Positions 1 through 6,812 of a DNA stretch of 64,000 nt are shown one piece after another; the stretch's first letter is position 1, and every line of letters starts with the position of its first letter. Both the position numbers and the translations under genes were made by a program. The notes beneath the pieces were generated by a model. The model did not search any database and was not told where the DNA came from. It was given only the letters and a program-made list of their open reading frames with translations. The stretch lies in NCBI GenBank assembly GCA_017459865.1, contig JAFUCD010000030.1, positions 1-64,000 on the forward strand. The letters are read 5' to 3'. Source of the stretch: Oscillospiraceae bacterium (GTDB taxonomy: Bacteria > Bacillota_A > Clostridia > Oscillospirales > Oscillospiraceae).

Positions 1-111
1 ATGTTCCCCGGTTTGGTTTCCCATACGGGTCAGGCAGTTGCTTTCGGGCCTTGAGACTCACCCGCTACCTTGCGATTGGTAGATTCGCTGTAAAGCCCAT
101 TACGGGCGCAC
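1..111 (-). mobile_element. 5' end of a group II intron (continues off the left edge)
   Basis: Read on the minus strand, the sequence from 111 downward begins GTGCGCCCG, the canonical 5' boundary (GUGYG) of bacterial group II introns, and continues into a GA-rich, stem-forming domain I-like stretch. It interrupts an open ParM-like reading frame exactly after a GGC codon, and translation through the junction stops four codons later. Only about 110 nt are inside the window, so the reverse transcriptase/maturase and the 3' end cannot be seen. Group II introns of this kind are common in plasmids and integrative elements of gut Clostridia. The call rests on the boundary motif plus the interrupted gene. 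Confidence 0.72.
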
Positions 112-162
112 GCCGTAGCCATGGTCGACCCCGATGATTTTGGTGGTTCCGAATGTTTTCAT
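112..162 (-). CDS. ParM/StbA-like actin ATPase, 5' exon only
   Basis: The 17 visible codons (ATG at 162) encode MKTFGTTKIIGVDHGYG. This matches the N-terminal phosphate-1 strand of ParM/StbA plasmid-segregation actins, where the motif usually continues GN(M/I)KT. A good Shine-Dalgarno, TAAGGAGA, lies 8 nt upstream (171-178). The frame is broken at 111 by the group II intron; the rest of the gene would lie beyond the left edge. If the intron splices, the protein would be whole. ParM-like proteins polymerise to push plasmid or element copies apart, so the left end of the window is probably an integrative element or plasmid-derived. It is preceded 30 bp upstream by the VLP-domain gene on the same strand. 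Confidence 0.6.
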
Positions 163-191
163 TTTTGTTTTCTCCTTAATTCAAATTGTAT

Positions 192-392
192 TTACTGGAT
201 GATTTCTTTGCACAGCTCCGGTTCGCCCGGAAGCACGAAGTCCCGGAAGTACTTGCATACGATCCGGGACTCCGAGAGCGCCTGTGCGCACGGCCCGCCC
301 AGCAGCAGACAGTGCCCGTCGGTGAGGTTGCAGCAGAGCGGGATCAGGTCCCGGATCTGGCTGCGCAGATGGATTGGAATTTTCAGCGGCAT
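192..392 (-). CDS. Small cysteine-rich VLP-domain protein
   Basis: A 66-residue protein with the pattern CCN.TDGHCLLLGGPC, then CKYFRDFVLPGEPEL. This fits the Cys_rich_VLP family (PF14194-like), short putative zinc-binding proteins found in conjugative elements and plasmids of Firmicutes; their function is unknown. The ATG at 392 is preferred over the in-frame GTG at 401 because a G-rich Shine-Dalgarno (AAGAGGGGGGG) lies at normal distance from 392. It lies directly upstream of the ParM-like start, so the two are probably co-transcribed. A rho-independent terminator-like hairpin (427-465) lies upstream of it on the same strand and may act as an attenuator. Confidence 0.6.
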   Translation of the reverse strand: MPLKIPIHLRSQIRDLIPLCCNLTDGHCLLLGGPCAQALSESRIVCKYFRDFVLPGEPELCKEIIQ

Positions 393-426
393 GGGTATCA
401 CCCCCCCTCTTCATGAGATTTGGATA

Positions 427-465
427 ACAAAAAATGCCTCCACTTCAAATGAAAAAGTGGGGGCA
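427..465 (-). terminator. Terminator-like hairpin on minus strand
   Basis: The arms TGCCTCCACTT (435-445) and AAGTGGGGGCA (455-465) pair, and reading leftward the stem is followed by a T-run (complement of the A-tract at 428-434). No convincing gene ends just to its right, but a TTGACA box lies at 474-469 on the minus strand. It could therefore be a leader attenuator ahead of the VLP/ParM genes. Confidence 0.45.
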
Positions 466-516
466 GTTGTCAATATATTGGATTTTGGCGTTTCAGCCGA
501 GTTTCCTTAAACGCAA

Positions 517-558
517 AAGCCCGAAGGTCGGTCCTATGTTGGATCAACCTTCGGGCTT
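517..558. terminator. Hairpin AAGCCCGAAGG...CCTTCGGGCTT
   Basis: Perfect 12-bp arms (517-528 and 547-558) around an 18-nt loop, with a short T-run on the minus side. The same stem and a related loop recur at 699-739 and 3727-3767. In two of the three cases the hairpin sits just ahead of the interspersed repeat described below. Confidence 0.5.
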
Positions 559-585
559 ATCGGTTGAAAATGCGGTTGGGATTCA

Positions 586-665
586 TCTCTCTACTATTAT
601 TATGCGGAGATTTTGAAAAAAAGGTAAGTATTGCAAAGCAGCAGAAAATGAACGGTGAGGCAGAA
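586..665 (+). repeat. Interspersed intergenic repeat, copy A
   Basis: An approximately 80-bp element running from TCTCTACTATTATTATGCG to GGTGAGGCAGAA. It is nearly identical to copy C (3798-3876), somewhat diverged from copy B (1696-1773), and recognisable in inverted orientation at 6813-6899. It contains an A-tract (GAAAAAAAGG) and no long open frame. All copies lie between transcription units. Function unknown. Confidence 0.75.
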
Positions 666-698
666 TCGTGTGTGTTAAGCAATGACAGTTAATAGCAA

Positions 699-739
699 AA
701 GCCCAAAGGTCGACCCGAATTGGATCCGCCTTTGGGCTT
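699..739. terminator. Hairpin AAGCCCAAAGG...CCTTTGGGCTT
   Basis: Eleven-base-pair arms separated by a 19-nt loop. It is related to the 517-558 and 3727-3767 hairpins by sequence and by loop (TTGGATC). It lies between repeat copy A and the promoter of the next gene. Confidence 0.45.
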
Positions 740-781
740 CGCATTTCTTCATTTGTTTCAAAAACCGCAGCTCGTTCATTA

Positions 782-810
782 TTGACATATGTTTGAAATG
801 ATGTTATAAT
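782..810 (+). promoter_or_regulatory. Promoter of the DUF134-NifX gene
   Basis: TTGACA (782-787) and TATAAT (805-810) with a 17-bp spacer, consensus in both hexamers. An imperfect dyad, ATGTTTGAAA...TTTTCAACAT, spans the spacer and the start region and may be a repressor site. Confidence 0.75.
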
Positions 811-843
811 GTTTTCAACATAAGTCAGAAATGAGGTGCGGCT

Positions 844-1608
844 ATGCCGAGAAGACAGCGGTGCAGGTGGATTGGCAGTTATCCGGACTACTGGGAATTC
901 GCCCCCGAAGAGCTCGCCGCAGGCGCGCCGGTGGTCATGACGCTCGATGAGTTTGAGACGATCCGGCTGCTGGATCGCGAGGGGCTGACGCAGGAGCAGT
1001 GCGCCGAGCGCATGGGGGTTTCCCGCCCCACCGTGACCGCCATCTATGACAGCGCGCGAAAAAAGGTTGCGGAGGCGCTGGTGGACGGCAAGCGGTTGCA
1101 GCTGCGCGGCGGCAGCTATCAGCTTCACGGACAGAGCGCGCCGAATATCTCACAGAAAGGAACGAATCATATGAGAATCGCAGTTACCTATGAAAACGGA
1201 GAGATCTTTCAGCATTTCGGCCACACAGAGCAGTTCAAGCTCTATGATGTGGCCAACGGCAAGATCGTCGGCGAGCAGATCGTGGACACGAACGGCAGCG
1301 GACACGGTGCGCTCGCCGGTTTCCTGAAGACGGCGCAGGCGGATGCGCTGATCTGCGGCGGCATCGGCATGGGCGCGCGCAACGCGCTTGCGGAAGCGGG
1401 CATCACGCTCTACGGCGGCGTGACCGGCTCTGCGGATGCAGCAGCGCAAGCGCTGGCGCAGGGCAGTCTGCAATTCGACCCCGACGCCAAGTGCGACCAC
1501 CACGGTCATCATCACGGCGAAGATCATGACTGCGGTCATCACGGTCATCATCATGGTGAGGGTCACGAATGCGGCCATCACGGCGGCTGCGGCCACCACG
1601 ACGATTGA
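844..1608 (+). CDS. DUF134 DNA-binding domain fused to NifX/NafY-like domain with His-rich tail
   Basis: Of the 254 residues, 1-95 form a DUF134 domain: helix-turn-helix of sigma-region-4 type (LTQEQCAERMGVSRPTVTAI), starting PRRQRCRWI. Residues 109-210 form a dinitrogenase iron-molybdenum cofactor-binding (NifX/NifB-C, PF02579) domain starting MRIAVTYENGEIFQHFGH. Residues 216-254 are a His/Cys/Asp-rich tail (repeated HHGHHHGE) typical of metal-storing or metal-sensing proteins. In many Clostridia these two domains are separate neighbouring genes; here one frame joins them, and an internal ATG with an AAAGGA-type ribosome site could also give the second domain alone. Such proteins are thought to bind Fe-S or other metal clusters, but their exact role is unsettled. 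GAGGTG precedes the ATG. The next genes (ArsR, permease, thioredoxin) support a metal or metalloid theme. Confidence 0.8.
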   Translation: MPRRQRCRWIGSYPDYWEFAPEELAAGAPVVMTLDEFETIRLLDREGLTQEQCAERMGVSRPTVTAIYDSARKKVAEALVDGKRLQLRGGSYQLHGQSAPNISQKGTNHMRIAVTYENGEIFQHFGHTEQFKLYDVANGKIVGEQIVDTNGSGHGALAGFLKTAQADALICGGIGMGARNALAEAGITLYGGVTGSADAAAQALAQGSLQFDPDAKCDHHGHHHGEDHDCGHHGHHHGEGHECGHHGGCGHHDD

Positions 1609-1632
1609 CAGGGCACAAACAACAAATACAGC

Positions 1633-1678
1633 GAGAGGCTTTCTCTTCTGTGAATTTGCAGATGGAGGAAGCCTTTTT
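1633..1678 (+). terminator. Rho-independent terminator after DUF134-NifX
   Basis: AGGCTT and AAGCCT arms enclose a longer imperfect stem and are followed by TTTTT. It ends the single-gene unit, about 25 nt past the stop codon. Confidence 0.55.
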
Positions 1679-1695
1679 CATTGTAAAGACATCAC

Positions 1696-1773
1696 TCTCT
1701 ACTATCTTTATGCAGAGATTTCGAAAAAAAGGTAAGTATCGCAAAGCAACGGAAAATGAACAGTGAGGCAGAA
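1696..1773 (+). repeat. Interspersed intergenic repeat, copy B
   Basis: A diverged copy of the 80-bp element, with differences such as CTTTATGCAG for ATTATGCGG. As with copy A, it lies just after a terminator hairpin and upstream of the promoter of the next unit. Confidence 0.7.
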
Positions 1774-1852
1774 ATGTGCCTGTCATGTGCAGACGTTTTG
1801 ATTTTTAGGCGCTTGCTGTGTTCAGAATCCCGTTCGTTGAAATTCGCTCACC

Positions 1853-1900
1853 ATAATGATACGAAAAGGCCCTTGACAAATAGATCATTATGAATATAAT
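1853..1900 (+). promoter_or_regulatory. Promoter and likely ArsR operator
   Basis: TTGACA (1873-1878) and TATAAT (1895-1900) are separated by 16 bp. A perfect inverted repeat, ATAATGAT (1853-1860) and ATCATTAT (1884-1891), brackets the -35 box. Placement over the promoter of an ArsR-family gene suggests autoregulation. Confidence 0.6.
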
Positions 1901-1935
1901 AATAAATAGATAATCGTCAATATGAGGTGGTTGCG

Positions 1936-2244
1936 TTGGAACTGTCGGACAAGAAAACTGCCGAAATGTTTAAGGCATTATGCGATGAAAACCGCATCAA
2001 AATCGTGAAACTCCTGCAAAGCGGAGAAAAATGCGCCTGTGTCCTGTTGGATGATCTGCACATCACACAGCCGACATTGTCCCATCACATGAAAATCCTC
2101 TGCGACTCCGGCATGATTGTCGGAAGAAAAGACGGAAAGTGGATGCACTACTCCATCTCACAGGAGGGTGCCGCTGCCGCGATCTCTGTCCTGCAGGAAT
2201 TGACGACCGTGACAGGACAGGGCGCTGCCTGCTGCAGCGAGTAA
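1936..2244 (+). CDS. ArsR/SmtB-family metal(loid)-responsive repressor
   Basis: A winged-helix repressor of about 102 residues. The recognition region reads DDLHITQPTLSHHMKIL, and the preceding GEKCACVLLDD carries the Cys-x-Cys metalloid-binding site typical of ArsR proteins. The C-terminus adds another Cys pair (GAACCSE). TTG at 1936 is chosen because GAGGTGG lies 5 nt upstream; an upstream GTG at 1927 overlaps that ribosome site. The gene precedes the ArsP-like permease and the small thioredoxin, the usual content of operons that expel organoarsenicals or related metalloids. Binding of the ligand would release the repressor from the dyad at 1853-1891. The family is certain; the exact inducer cannot be told. 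Confidence 0.88.
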   Translation: MELSDKKTAEMFKALCDENRIKIVKLLQSGEKCACVLLDDLHITQPTLSHHMKILCDSGMIVGRKDGKWMHYSISQEGAAAAISVLQELTTVTGQGAACCSE

Positions 2245-2333
2245 CCCGATCATCATATAAGCTGTGCCGCGGCACAGCTTATTGAAAAGACAATATATAG
2301 ATATATTTCGATTTATGAATCGGAGGAACTTTT

Positions 2334-3329
2334 ATGTGGTCTGTGATTCAAGACGAGATTCTCGGCATGAAATGGCTCAACAGGCTGATTGGGCGCCTGC
2401 TGTCGCTTTGCGGTCTGGACATCGACAGCAGGCTCGGCGGCAGCATCCTGTTTTTTCTCTATGACACCATCAAGATCATGGTGCTGCTCGGCGTCCTGAT
2501 CCTGATCATTTCCTATATCCAGAGCTTCTTTCCGCCGGAACGGAGCAAGAAGATTCTGGGCCGCTTCAACGGTCTCGGCGCGAGGATCATCGCGGCACTG
2601 CTCGGCACGGTGACGCCGTTTTGCTCCTGCTCCTCGATCCCGCTGTTCATCGGCTTTACCGGTGCGGGACTGCCGCTCGGCGTGACGTTCTCGTTTCTGA
2701 TCTCCTCCCCGATGGTGGATCTCGGATCTCTTGTCCTTCTGATGAGCATTTTCGGCTGGAAGGTCGCTGTGGTCTATGTTGTGCTTGGTTTGGTAATCGC
2801 AGTCGCAGGAGGTACGCTGATCGAATCGCTGCATCTGGAGGATCAGGTACAGGATTTCATACGCAGCGGGAAGGCGATCGACCTGCCGCAAGCAGAACTG
2901 CACTTCAAAGAACGTCTGAAATATGCGTGGGAGCAGGTCGTCTCCACCGCAAAAAAGGTATTTCCCTATGTTCTGATCGGCGTCGGAATTGGAGCGGTGA
3001 TTCACAACTGGATTCCGGAGGGATGGGTGGTGAAAGCGCTCGGAGGAAATAATCCCTTCGGCGTGGTCATCGCCACGATCTGCGGCGTTCCGATGTACGC
3101 GGATATTTTCGGGACGATTCCCATTGCGGAGGCACTTCTTTCAAAAGGGGCGTTGCTCGGCGTTGTTTTGTCCTTCATGATGGGCGTCACCACGCTGTCG
3201 CTGCCGTCCATGATCATGCTGAAAAAGGCAGTCAAAGGGAAACTGCTGGGTACGTTCATTGCAATCTGTACTGTGGGCATCATCCTTGTAGGCTATTTCT
3301 TCAACGCAATGCAAGGATTGCTGATATAA
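2334..3329 (+). CDS. ArsP-like permease (DUF318 family)
   Basis: A 331-residue integral membrane protein with about eight predicted hydrophobic helices and the conserved TPFCSCSS segment (about residue 97) that marks the permease family PF03773. Members include ArsP, which exports trivalent organoarsenicals, and related metal transporters. A second conserved stretch, CGVPMYADIFGTIP, contributes to the pore in this family. The length is normal. GGAGG precedes the ATG. It lies 89 bp after the ArsR gene and 22 bp before the thioredoxin gene, so the three are probably one operon. The substrate (methylarsenite, Cu, Zn or other) cannot be decided from sequence. Confidence 0.85.
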   Translation: MWSVIQDEILGMKWLNRLIGRLLSLCGLDIDSRLGGSILFFLYDTIKIMVLLGVLILIISYIQSFFPPERSKKILGRFNGLGARIIAALLGTVTPFCSCSSIPLFIGFTGAGLPLGVTFSFLISSPMVDLGSLVLLMSIFGWKVAVVYVVLGLVIAVAGGTLIESLHLEDQVQDFIRSGKAIDLPQAELHFKERLKYAWEQVVSTAKKVFPYVLIGVGIGAVIHNWIPEGWVVKALGGNNPFGVVIATICGVPMYADIFGTIPIAEALLSKGALLGVVLSFMMGVTTLSLPSMIMLKKAVKGKLLGTFIAICTVGIILVGYFFNAMQGLLI

Positions 3330-3351
3330 AAAATAAACGGAGGTCATCATC

Positions 3352-3705
3352 ATGTCACTGTTCGGAAAGAAAAAAGAGACTGTCGCTCAATCCGCGTGCT
3401 GCTGCAGTACTGACGGCGAGAAAAGAGAAAGCAGCGCACCGGGTGAATGCTGTGGAAAGCCGGTGGATGGAATCTGCTGCATCAAGGTGCTCGGCGCCGG
3501 GTGCAAATCCTGCCATCAGCTCTATGAAAACGTCAAAGAGACGGTCGCGAAGCTGGGGCTCGAGGTGGAGGTGGAATACATCACCGACATGGAGAAGGTC
3601 ATGTCCTATGGCGCCATGAGCATGCCGGCACTGGTGGTCAATGAGCAGGTCGTTTCAGTCGGGAAAGTGCTGAAAGAAAAAGAGATCGAAGCATTTCTCA
3701 AATGA
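3352..3705 (+). CDS. Small thioredoxin-like redox protein with Cys-rich N-terminus
   Basis: The 117-residue protein has a thioredoxin-fold core from about residue 40, with the redox motif GCKSCHQL and the cis-proline segment SMPALVVN. It belongs to the MTH895/redox-active disulfide protein 2 type. The first 40 residues add three Cys clusters (ACCCS, ECC, ICC) that resemble a metal or metalloid ligand set. In this family the gene often follows a DUF318 permease, and the two may hand over bound metalloid or keep it reduced. GGAGG is well placed upstream. It is the last gene of the operon; a strong hairpin follows at 3727-3767. Confidence 0.82.
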   Translation: MSLFGKKKETVAQSACCCSTDGEKRESSAPGECCGKPVDGICCIKVLGAGCKSCHQLYENVKETVAKLGLEVEVEYITDMEKVMSYGAMSMPALVVNEQVVSVGKVLKEKEIEAFLK

Positions 3706-3726
3706 CATCTGTGCAGTAAAACCAGG

Positions 3727-3770
3727 AAGCCCGAAGGTCAATCCGGAGTTGGATCAGCCTTCGGGCTTTT
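3727..3770 (+). terminator. Rho-independent terminator of the arsR-permease-thioredoxin operon
   Basis: AAGCCCGAAGG (3727-3737) pairs with CCTTCGGGCTT (3758-3768), followed by TT. Stem and loop are shared with the hairpins at 517-558 and 699-739. Confidence 0.7.
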
Positions 3771-3797
3771 CATGCGTGTGAGCGGTTGGGATAAATC

Positions 3798-3876
3798 CCT
3801 CTACTATTATTATGCGGAGATTTTGAAAAAAAGGTAAGTATTGCGCAGCAGCAGAAAATGAACGGTGAGGCAGAAA
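3798..3876 (+). repeat. Interspersed intergenic repeat, copy C
   Basis: Nearly identical to copy A over 80 bp, including the upstream GCGGTTGGGAT context that also follows a hairpin. It lies directly upstream of the LexA promoter. Confidence 0.75.
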
Positions 3877-3897
3877 TATGTCGTTTATAATCTATGC

Positions 3898-3943
3898 TTG
3901 ACAAACGTCAGCGATAGTTGTAATATATCGTTGACATTTGTCA
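3898..3943 (+). promoter_or_regulatory. lexA promoter with two LexA-type operators
   Basis: TTGACA (3898-3903) and TAATAT (3921-3926) have a 17-bp spacer. Two 12-bp dyads, TGACAAACGTCA (3899-3910) and TGACATTTGTCA (3932-3943), overlap the -35 box and flank the -10 box. The dyads also form the outer parts of a larger inverted repeat with 17-bp arms (3899-3915 and 3927-3943, 15 of 17 matching). The TGAC-N4-GTCA form differs from the Bacillus-type LexA box (GAAC-N4-GTTC). Confidence 0.75.
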
Positions 3944-3964
3944 TCGAATGGAGTGATTTTTGTT

Positions 3965-4573
3965 ATGCGATCCAAGAGTCCGGAAACCATGAGACAGATT
4001 GAGGCGTTTGTAAATGCCTTTTTTGATGAACACCTGCGCACGCCAACGATGCGCGAAATTGAGCATGGGACGGGACTGTCACGCCAAACGGCGTCCAGCT
4101 ATCTTCGTTCCATGGCGGAGCAGGGAATGCTGGAATATGACGGCCGGGGCGGAATCGTCACAGAGCATATCCGTGCGTGTGCTGCTTCTCAAGTGGTATC
4201 TCTGCCCATCATCGGTCATGTGGCCGCTGGTGTTCTGACCGCCGCAGAGGAAGTGCGCGAGGGCTTCGTGGAGGTTCCGCACTCCCTTTTGAACGGAAGC
4301 GATTACTTTGCGTTGCGTGTGTACGGAGAATCCATGATCGGCGCCGGCATTCAGGACGGCGATCTGGTCGTGATCCGCAAGGCTTCCCACGCCTCAGTCG
4401 GTCAGATCGTCGTTGCCATTGACGACGAGGGGCAAACCACGCTCAAACGGCTCGCCCACGATGGAGAGCGCTACTACCTCCATCCGGAGAATCCGGAGTT
4501 TGCGGACATCTACCCGGAGGAGCTGCGCATCCAGGGCGTCGCAGAGCTCATGCTGCGGGATCTGAAGCAGTGA
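3965..4573 (+). CDS. lexA: LexA-like repressor
   Basis: A protein of 202 residues, normal for LexA. The N-terminal winged helix reads TPTMREIEHGTGLSRQTASS. It is followed by an AG cleavage pair (HVAAG, residues 88-89), the catalytic serine in GESM (Ser123) and the lysine in TTLKRL (Lys161). All elements for RecA-stimulated self-cleavage are therefore present. ATG at 3965 is preferred; an in-frame TTG at 3938 lies inside the downstream operator. GGAG is 11 nt upstream. The gene heads an operon with a zinc-finger protein and a sigma-like protein, an unusual arrangement. It could be the main SOS regulator or an element-borne paralogue; the unusual operator favours the latter. Confidence 0.88.
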   Translation: MRSKSPETMRQIEAFVNAFFDEHLRTPTMREIEHGTGLSRQTASSYLRSMAEQGMLEYDGRGGIVTEHIRACAASQVVSLPIIGHVAAGVLTAAEEVREGFVEVPHSLLNGSDYFALRVYGESMIGAGIQDGDLVVIRKASHASVGQIVVAIDDEGQTTLKRLAHDGERYYLHPENPEFADIYPEELRIQGVAELMLRDLKQ

Positions 4574-4602
4574 AATACCAATCTGTCCAAGGTGGTGGTT
4601 TC

Positions 4603-5712
4603 ATGTTCAATTGGAAGGCTGAAATTGAGGGCGACCGCATTCGGTTTCTCGGAGAGGAATACCCGCTGGGGCATTTCTGTCTCGAACTGCTGCAGCACGC
4701 ACGCGTACACGACGCGGTGGCTCGTGTCAGCGTCCTGTGGGACTATCTGGATCAGCATTTGAGGGAACTGCAGAACGGTCTGATCCTGCAGAATCAAATA
4801 AAAGAGATCCACGATATGATTGCGCGTGTTCTGCCGGATCTGGAGACGCTGCCGCCCTTTCACCTAACTGGTGTAGAGGAGCTGCGCCAATCGGTCGAAA
4901 CGCTCTTCACGGAGGCGGCGGCCGATCAGATCGCGGACTATGCGAAGCAATTCCACACGCGTGCCCTCGATCAGGCAGAGCTCTGGGTGCAGGTTCATTA
5001 CGATCTCTCGAACAACCCGATCCGTCATCCGGGAAAACAGCTTCTGGAGCAGGAAAAGGCGTTTTTGTCGGAGTTTATCCAGCTCTGTTACGACCTCGGA
5101 GACGTGGATTCCTGGCTGCACCGGTTCGTGATGCGACTCAAAGAGCTCGAATCGACGAAGCCGGAGGATCTGCTTTGGCTGGCAAGTCAGATCTTCCGCA
5201 GCCCGGAACTCTCGCTGCAGAACCATTATCTCGAGGAGGATTCGGACGCTTCGGTACGGCATGTGGTCTTCACCAATCTGCGTGCGTTTCTGCTGACGGA
5301 TTTCTTTGAGGGTCTCGCTTACAATCACTATCCCCGGCGCTGCCCGGTCTGCAAGCGCTATTTTCTGATGGAGCATGCCTACCGTCAGAAATACTGCAAG
5401 GGCTATGCGCCAATGGAGCTGACCGGCGGAAAGCAAATTCTCTGCGCAGATTTCGCCCTTCCGGCGGATTCCGGATTTGAGAAAGAGGCTGCCGCTGCCA
5501 GCGATGTTCTTCGGAAATATGAAAGCTCCACTGGGACACTGCGCAGCTATGCATCTCGAAAAAAATTTTCAGAACAGGCAAAGGAAGCTGCCTTACGTCT
5601 GGCGCAGGAGCGGCGGGATGAGGCGATCCGCGATCCGGAGTACGCCAACGGTCGGTATCTGGAAGAGATCCAATTCAAGCGCCTGCTTGCAGACGTGGGG
5701 GTGCAGCTGTGA
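4603..5712 (+). CDS. DUF6076-like zinc-finger protein of unknown function
   Basis: A 369-residue, mostly helical protein. Near residues 247-265 it has CPVC-x(14)-C (CPVCKRYF, then RQKYC), a short zinc-ribbon-like site like that of the DUF6076 family in Clostridia. Nothing catalytic is visible. ATG at 4603 follows AAGGTGGTGG at correct spacing; the upstream in-frame GTG at 4570, overlapping the LexA stop, lacks a ribosome site. The 3' end overlaps the start of the sigma-like gene by 4 nt (GTGA), indicating translational coupling. Family recognition is from the Cys motif pattern and context, so moderate. A role as partner or regulator of the sigma-like protein is possible but inferred. Confidence 0.6.
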   Translation: MFNWKAEIEGDRIRFLGEEYPLGHFCLELLQHARVHDAVARVSVLWDYLDQHLRELQNGLILQNQIKEIHDMIARVLPDLETLPPFHLTGVEELRQSVETLFTEAAADQIADYAKQFHTRALDQAELWVQVHYDLSNNPIRHPGKQLLEQEKAFLSEFIQLCYDLGDVDSWLHRFVMRLKELESTKPEDLLWLASQIFRSPELSLQNHYLEEDSDASVRHVVFTNLRAFLLTDFFEGLAYNHYPRRCPVCKRYFLMEHAYRQKYCKGYAPMELTGGKQILCADFALPADSGFEKEAAAASDVLRKYESSTGTLRSYASRKKFSEQAKEAALRLAQERRDEAIRDPEYANGRYLEEIQFKRLLADVGVQL

Positions 5713-6812
5713 ACGACAGCAGCAGGATGTTCACCTATCCGGATCCGATCGGCAAAGACGATACGCTCACCAACGCAGCGGTTCGATATCGGGACACCGG
5801 CGATCTGAAGGCACTGGCGCTGTTCCTGCACCTGTTTGAGCCGCGAATCAACAAGGCAGTCAACGCAGCCATCAAAACCTACGGGCAGGAGTCGCTTTAT
5901 GAGGATATGAAGCTCGCCTGTGCGATGGCGATCATGGATGCACTGCCGAAATTCGACCCGGACAGGGGCAAAATTGACGGCTTTCTGAAATATCCGATGC
6001 AGCACGCTGTGAAGGAGGAGCTCCGCGTGATGCGGTCGGGCTTTCCCATCTCCACGAAATCCACCGATCCATTGCTGCGAAAGATCATGTGGCTCTATCA
6101 TCAGAACAACGACCGGCACGATCCTGAGGCGCTTGCGGAGATCGGCAGACAGGTGAACCGGGAGCCGAAGACCGTTCTCAAATACATTCTGGACGGCACG
6201 ACCAACGAGATCATTTTCGAGGAAGACGAAAAGGACAAGAAGAAGAAAAAGAAGGATGACGACAACGATGATTATTTACTCCTCAAGGTTCGCGGAAATC
6301 CCGAATGGGAGCCGGAGAACAGCCTGCTCCAGTCTGAACAGTCCAGCATGGTCATTCCGCCGTTTGCGGCGCTGGGCAATGTCAACCGGGACATTGTGTC
6401 GCTGCATCTGGGCTTCTGTGAAAACTGCTTCCGTCCGGCAAAAAAGCAGACGTTTGAGGCGCTTGCGCTCCGCAATGGCCGCCGCTCCGCACAGGCGGCG
6501 GAGAACATCTATTACCGCTCTCTCAATCAAATGAGAGAGGAGCTGACGGAGCGCGGTTTTCTGCATATGGTTCGTCTGAACCGGCTGAAAAAGACAAAAG
6601 CCGCCGTTGTCTACGCCTACCAGGCGGACAACGACGGCGAATGGGGTGAGATCGTGTATGATTGGAAAACCGAGAAATTCACGGTCACAAAGCTGGCGGA
6701 GCTGGATCTCACGAAGTCACAGCCGTTTGCAAAACAGGCGATCCGGCGCATCCGCCATTGGATTCAGCGGGAAGTGCTTCCGAAAAAGGATCAGATCTGG
6801 TTTCCGCTCTGA
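5709..6812 (+). CDS. Divergent sigma-70-like protein
   Basis: The protein is 367 residues. Residues 33-106 resemble sigma region 2 (LYEDMKLACAMAIMDALPKF, then DPDRGKIDGFLKYPMQHAV and KEELR). Residues 135-165 look like a region 3 helix-turn-helix. Residues 222-282 look like region 4 (NRDIVSLHLGF, then TFEALALRNGRRSAQAAENI). Between them sits a highly charged EEDEKDKKKKKKDDDND tract, and about 80 residues follow region 4. It could direct RNA polymerase to special promoters, or be a sigma-derived DNA-binding protein. GTG at 5709 overlaps the upstream stop; a G-rich site precedes it. It lies last in the lexA operon. Assignment rests on the region 2/4 pattern, not on a database match. Confidence 0.6.
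   Translation: MNDSSRMFTYPDPIGKDDTLTNAAVRYRDTGDLKALALFLHLFEPRINKAVNAAIKTYGQESLYEDMKLACAMAIMDALPKFDPDRGKIDGFLKYPMQHAVKEELRVMRSGFPISTKSTDPLLRKIMWLYHQNNDRHDPEALAEIGRQVNREPKTVLKYILDGTTNEIIFEEDEKDKKKKKKDDDNDDYLLLKVRGNPEWEPENSLLQSEQSSMVIPPFAALGNVNRDIVSLHLGFCENCFRPAKKQTFEALALRNGRRSAQAAENIYYRSLNQMREELTERGFLHMVRLNRLKKTKAAVVYAYQADNDGEWGEIVYDWKTEKFTVTKLAELDLTKSQPFAKQAIRRIRHWIQREVLPKKDQIWFPL

Noticed and set aside
844..1608. Frameshift between DUF134 and NifX domains
   Set aside because: The two domains are in one uninterrupted frame with no stop between.
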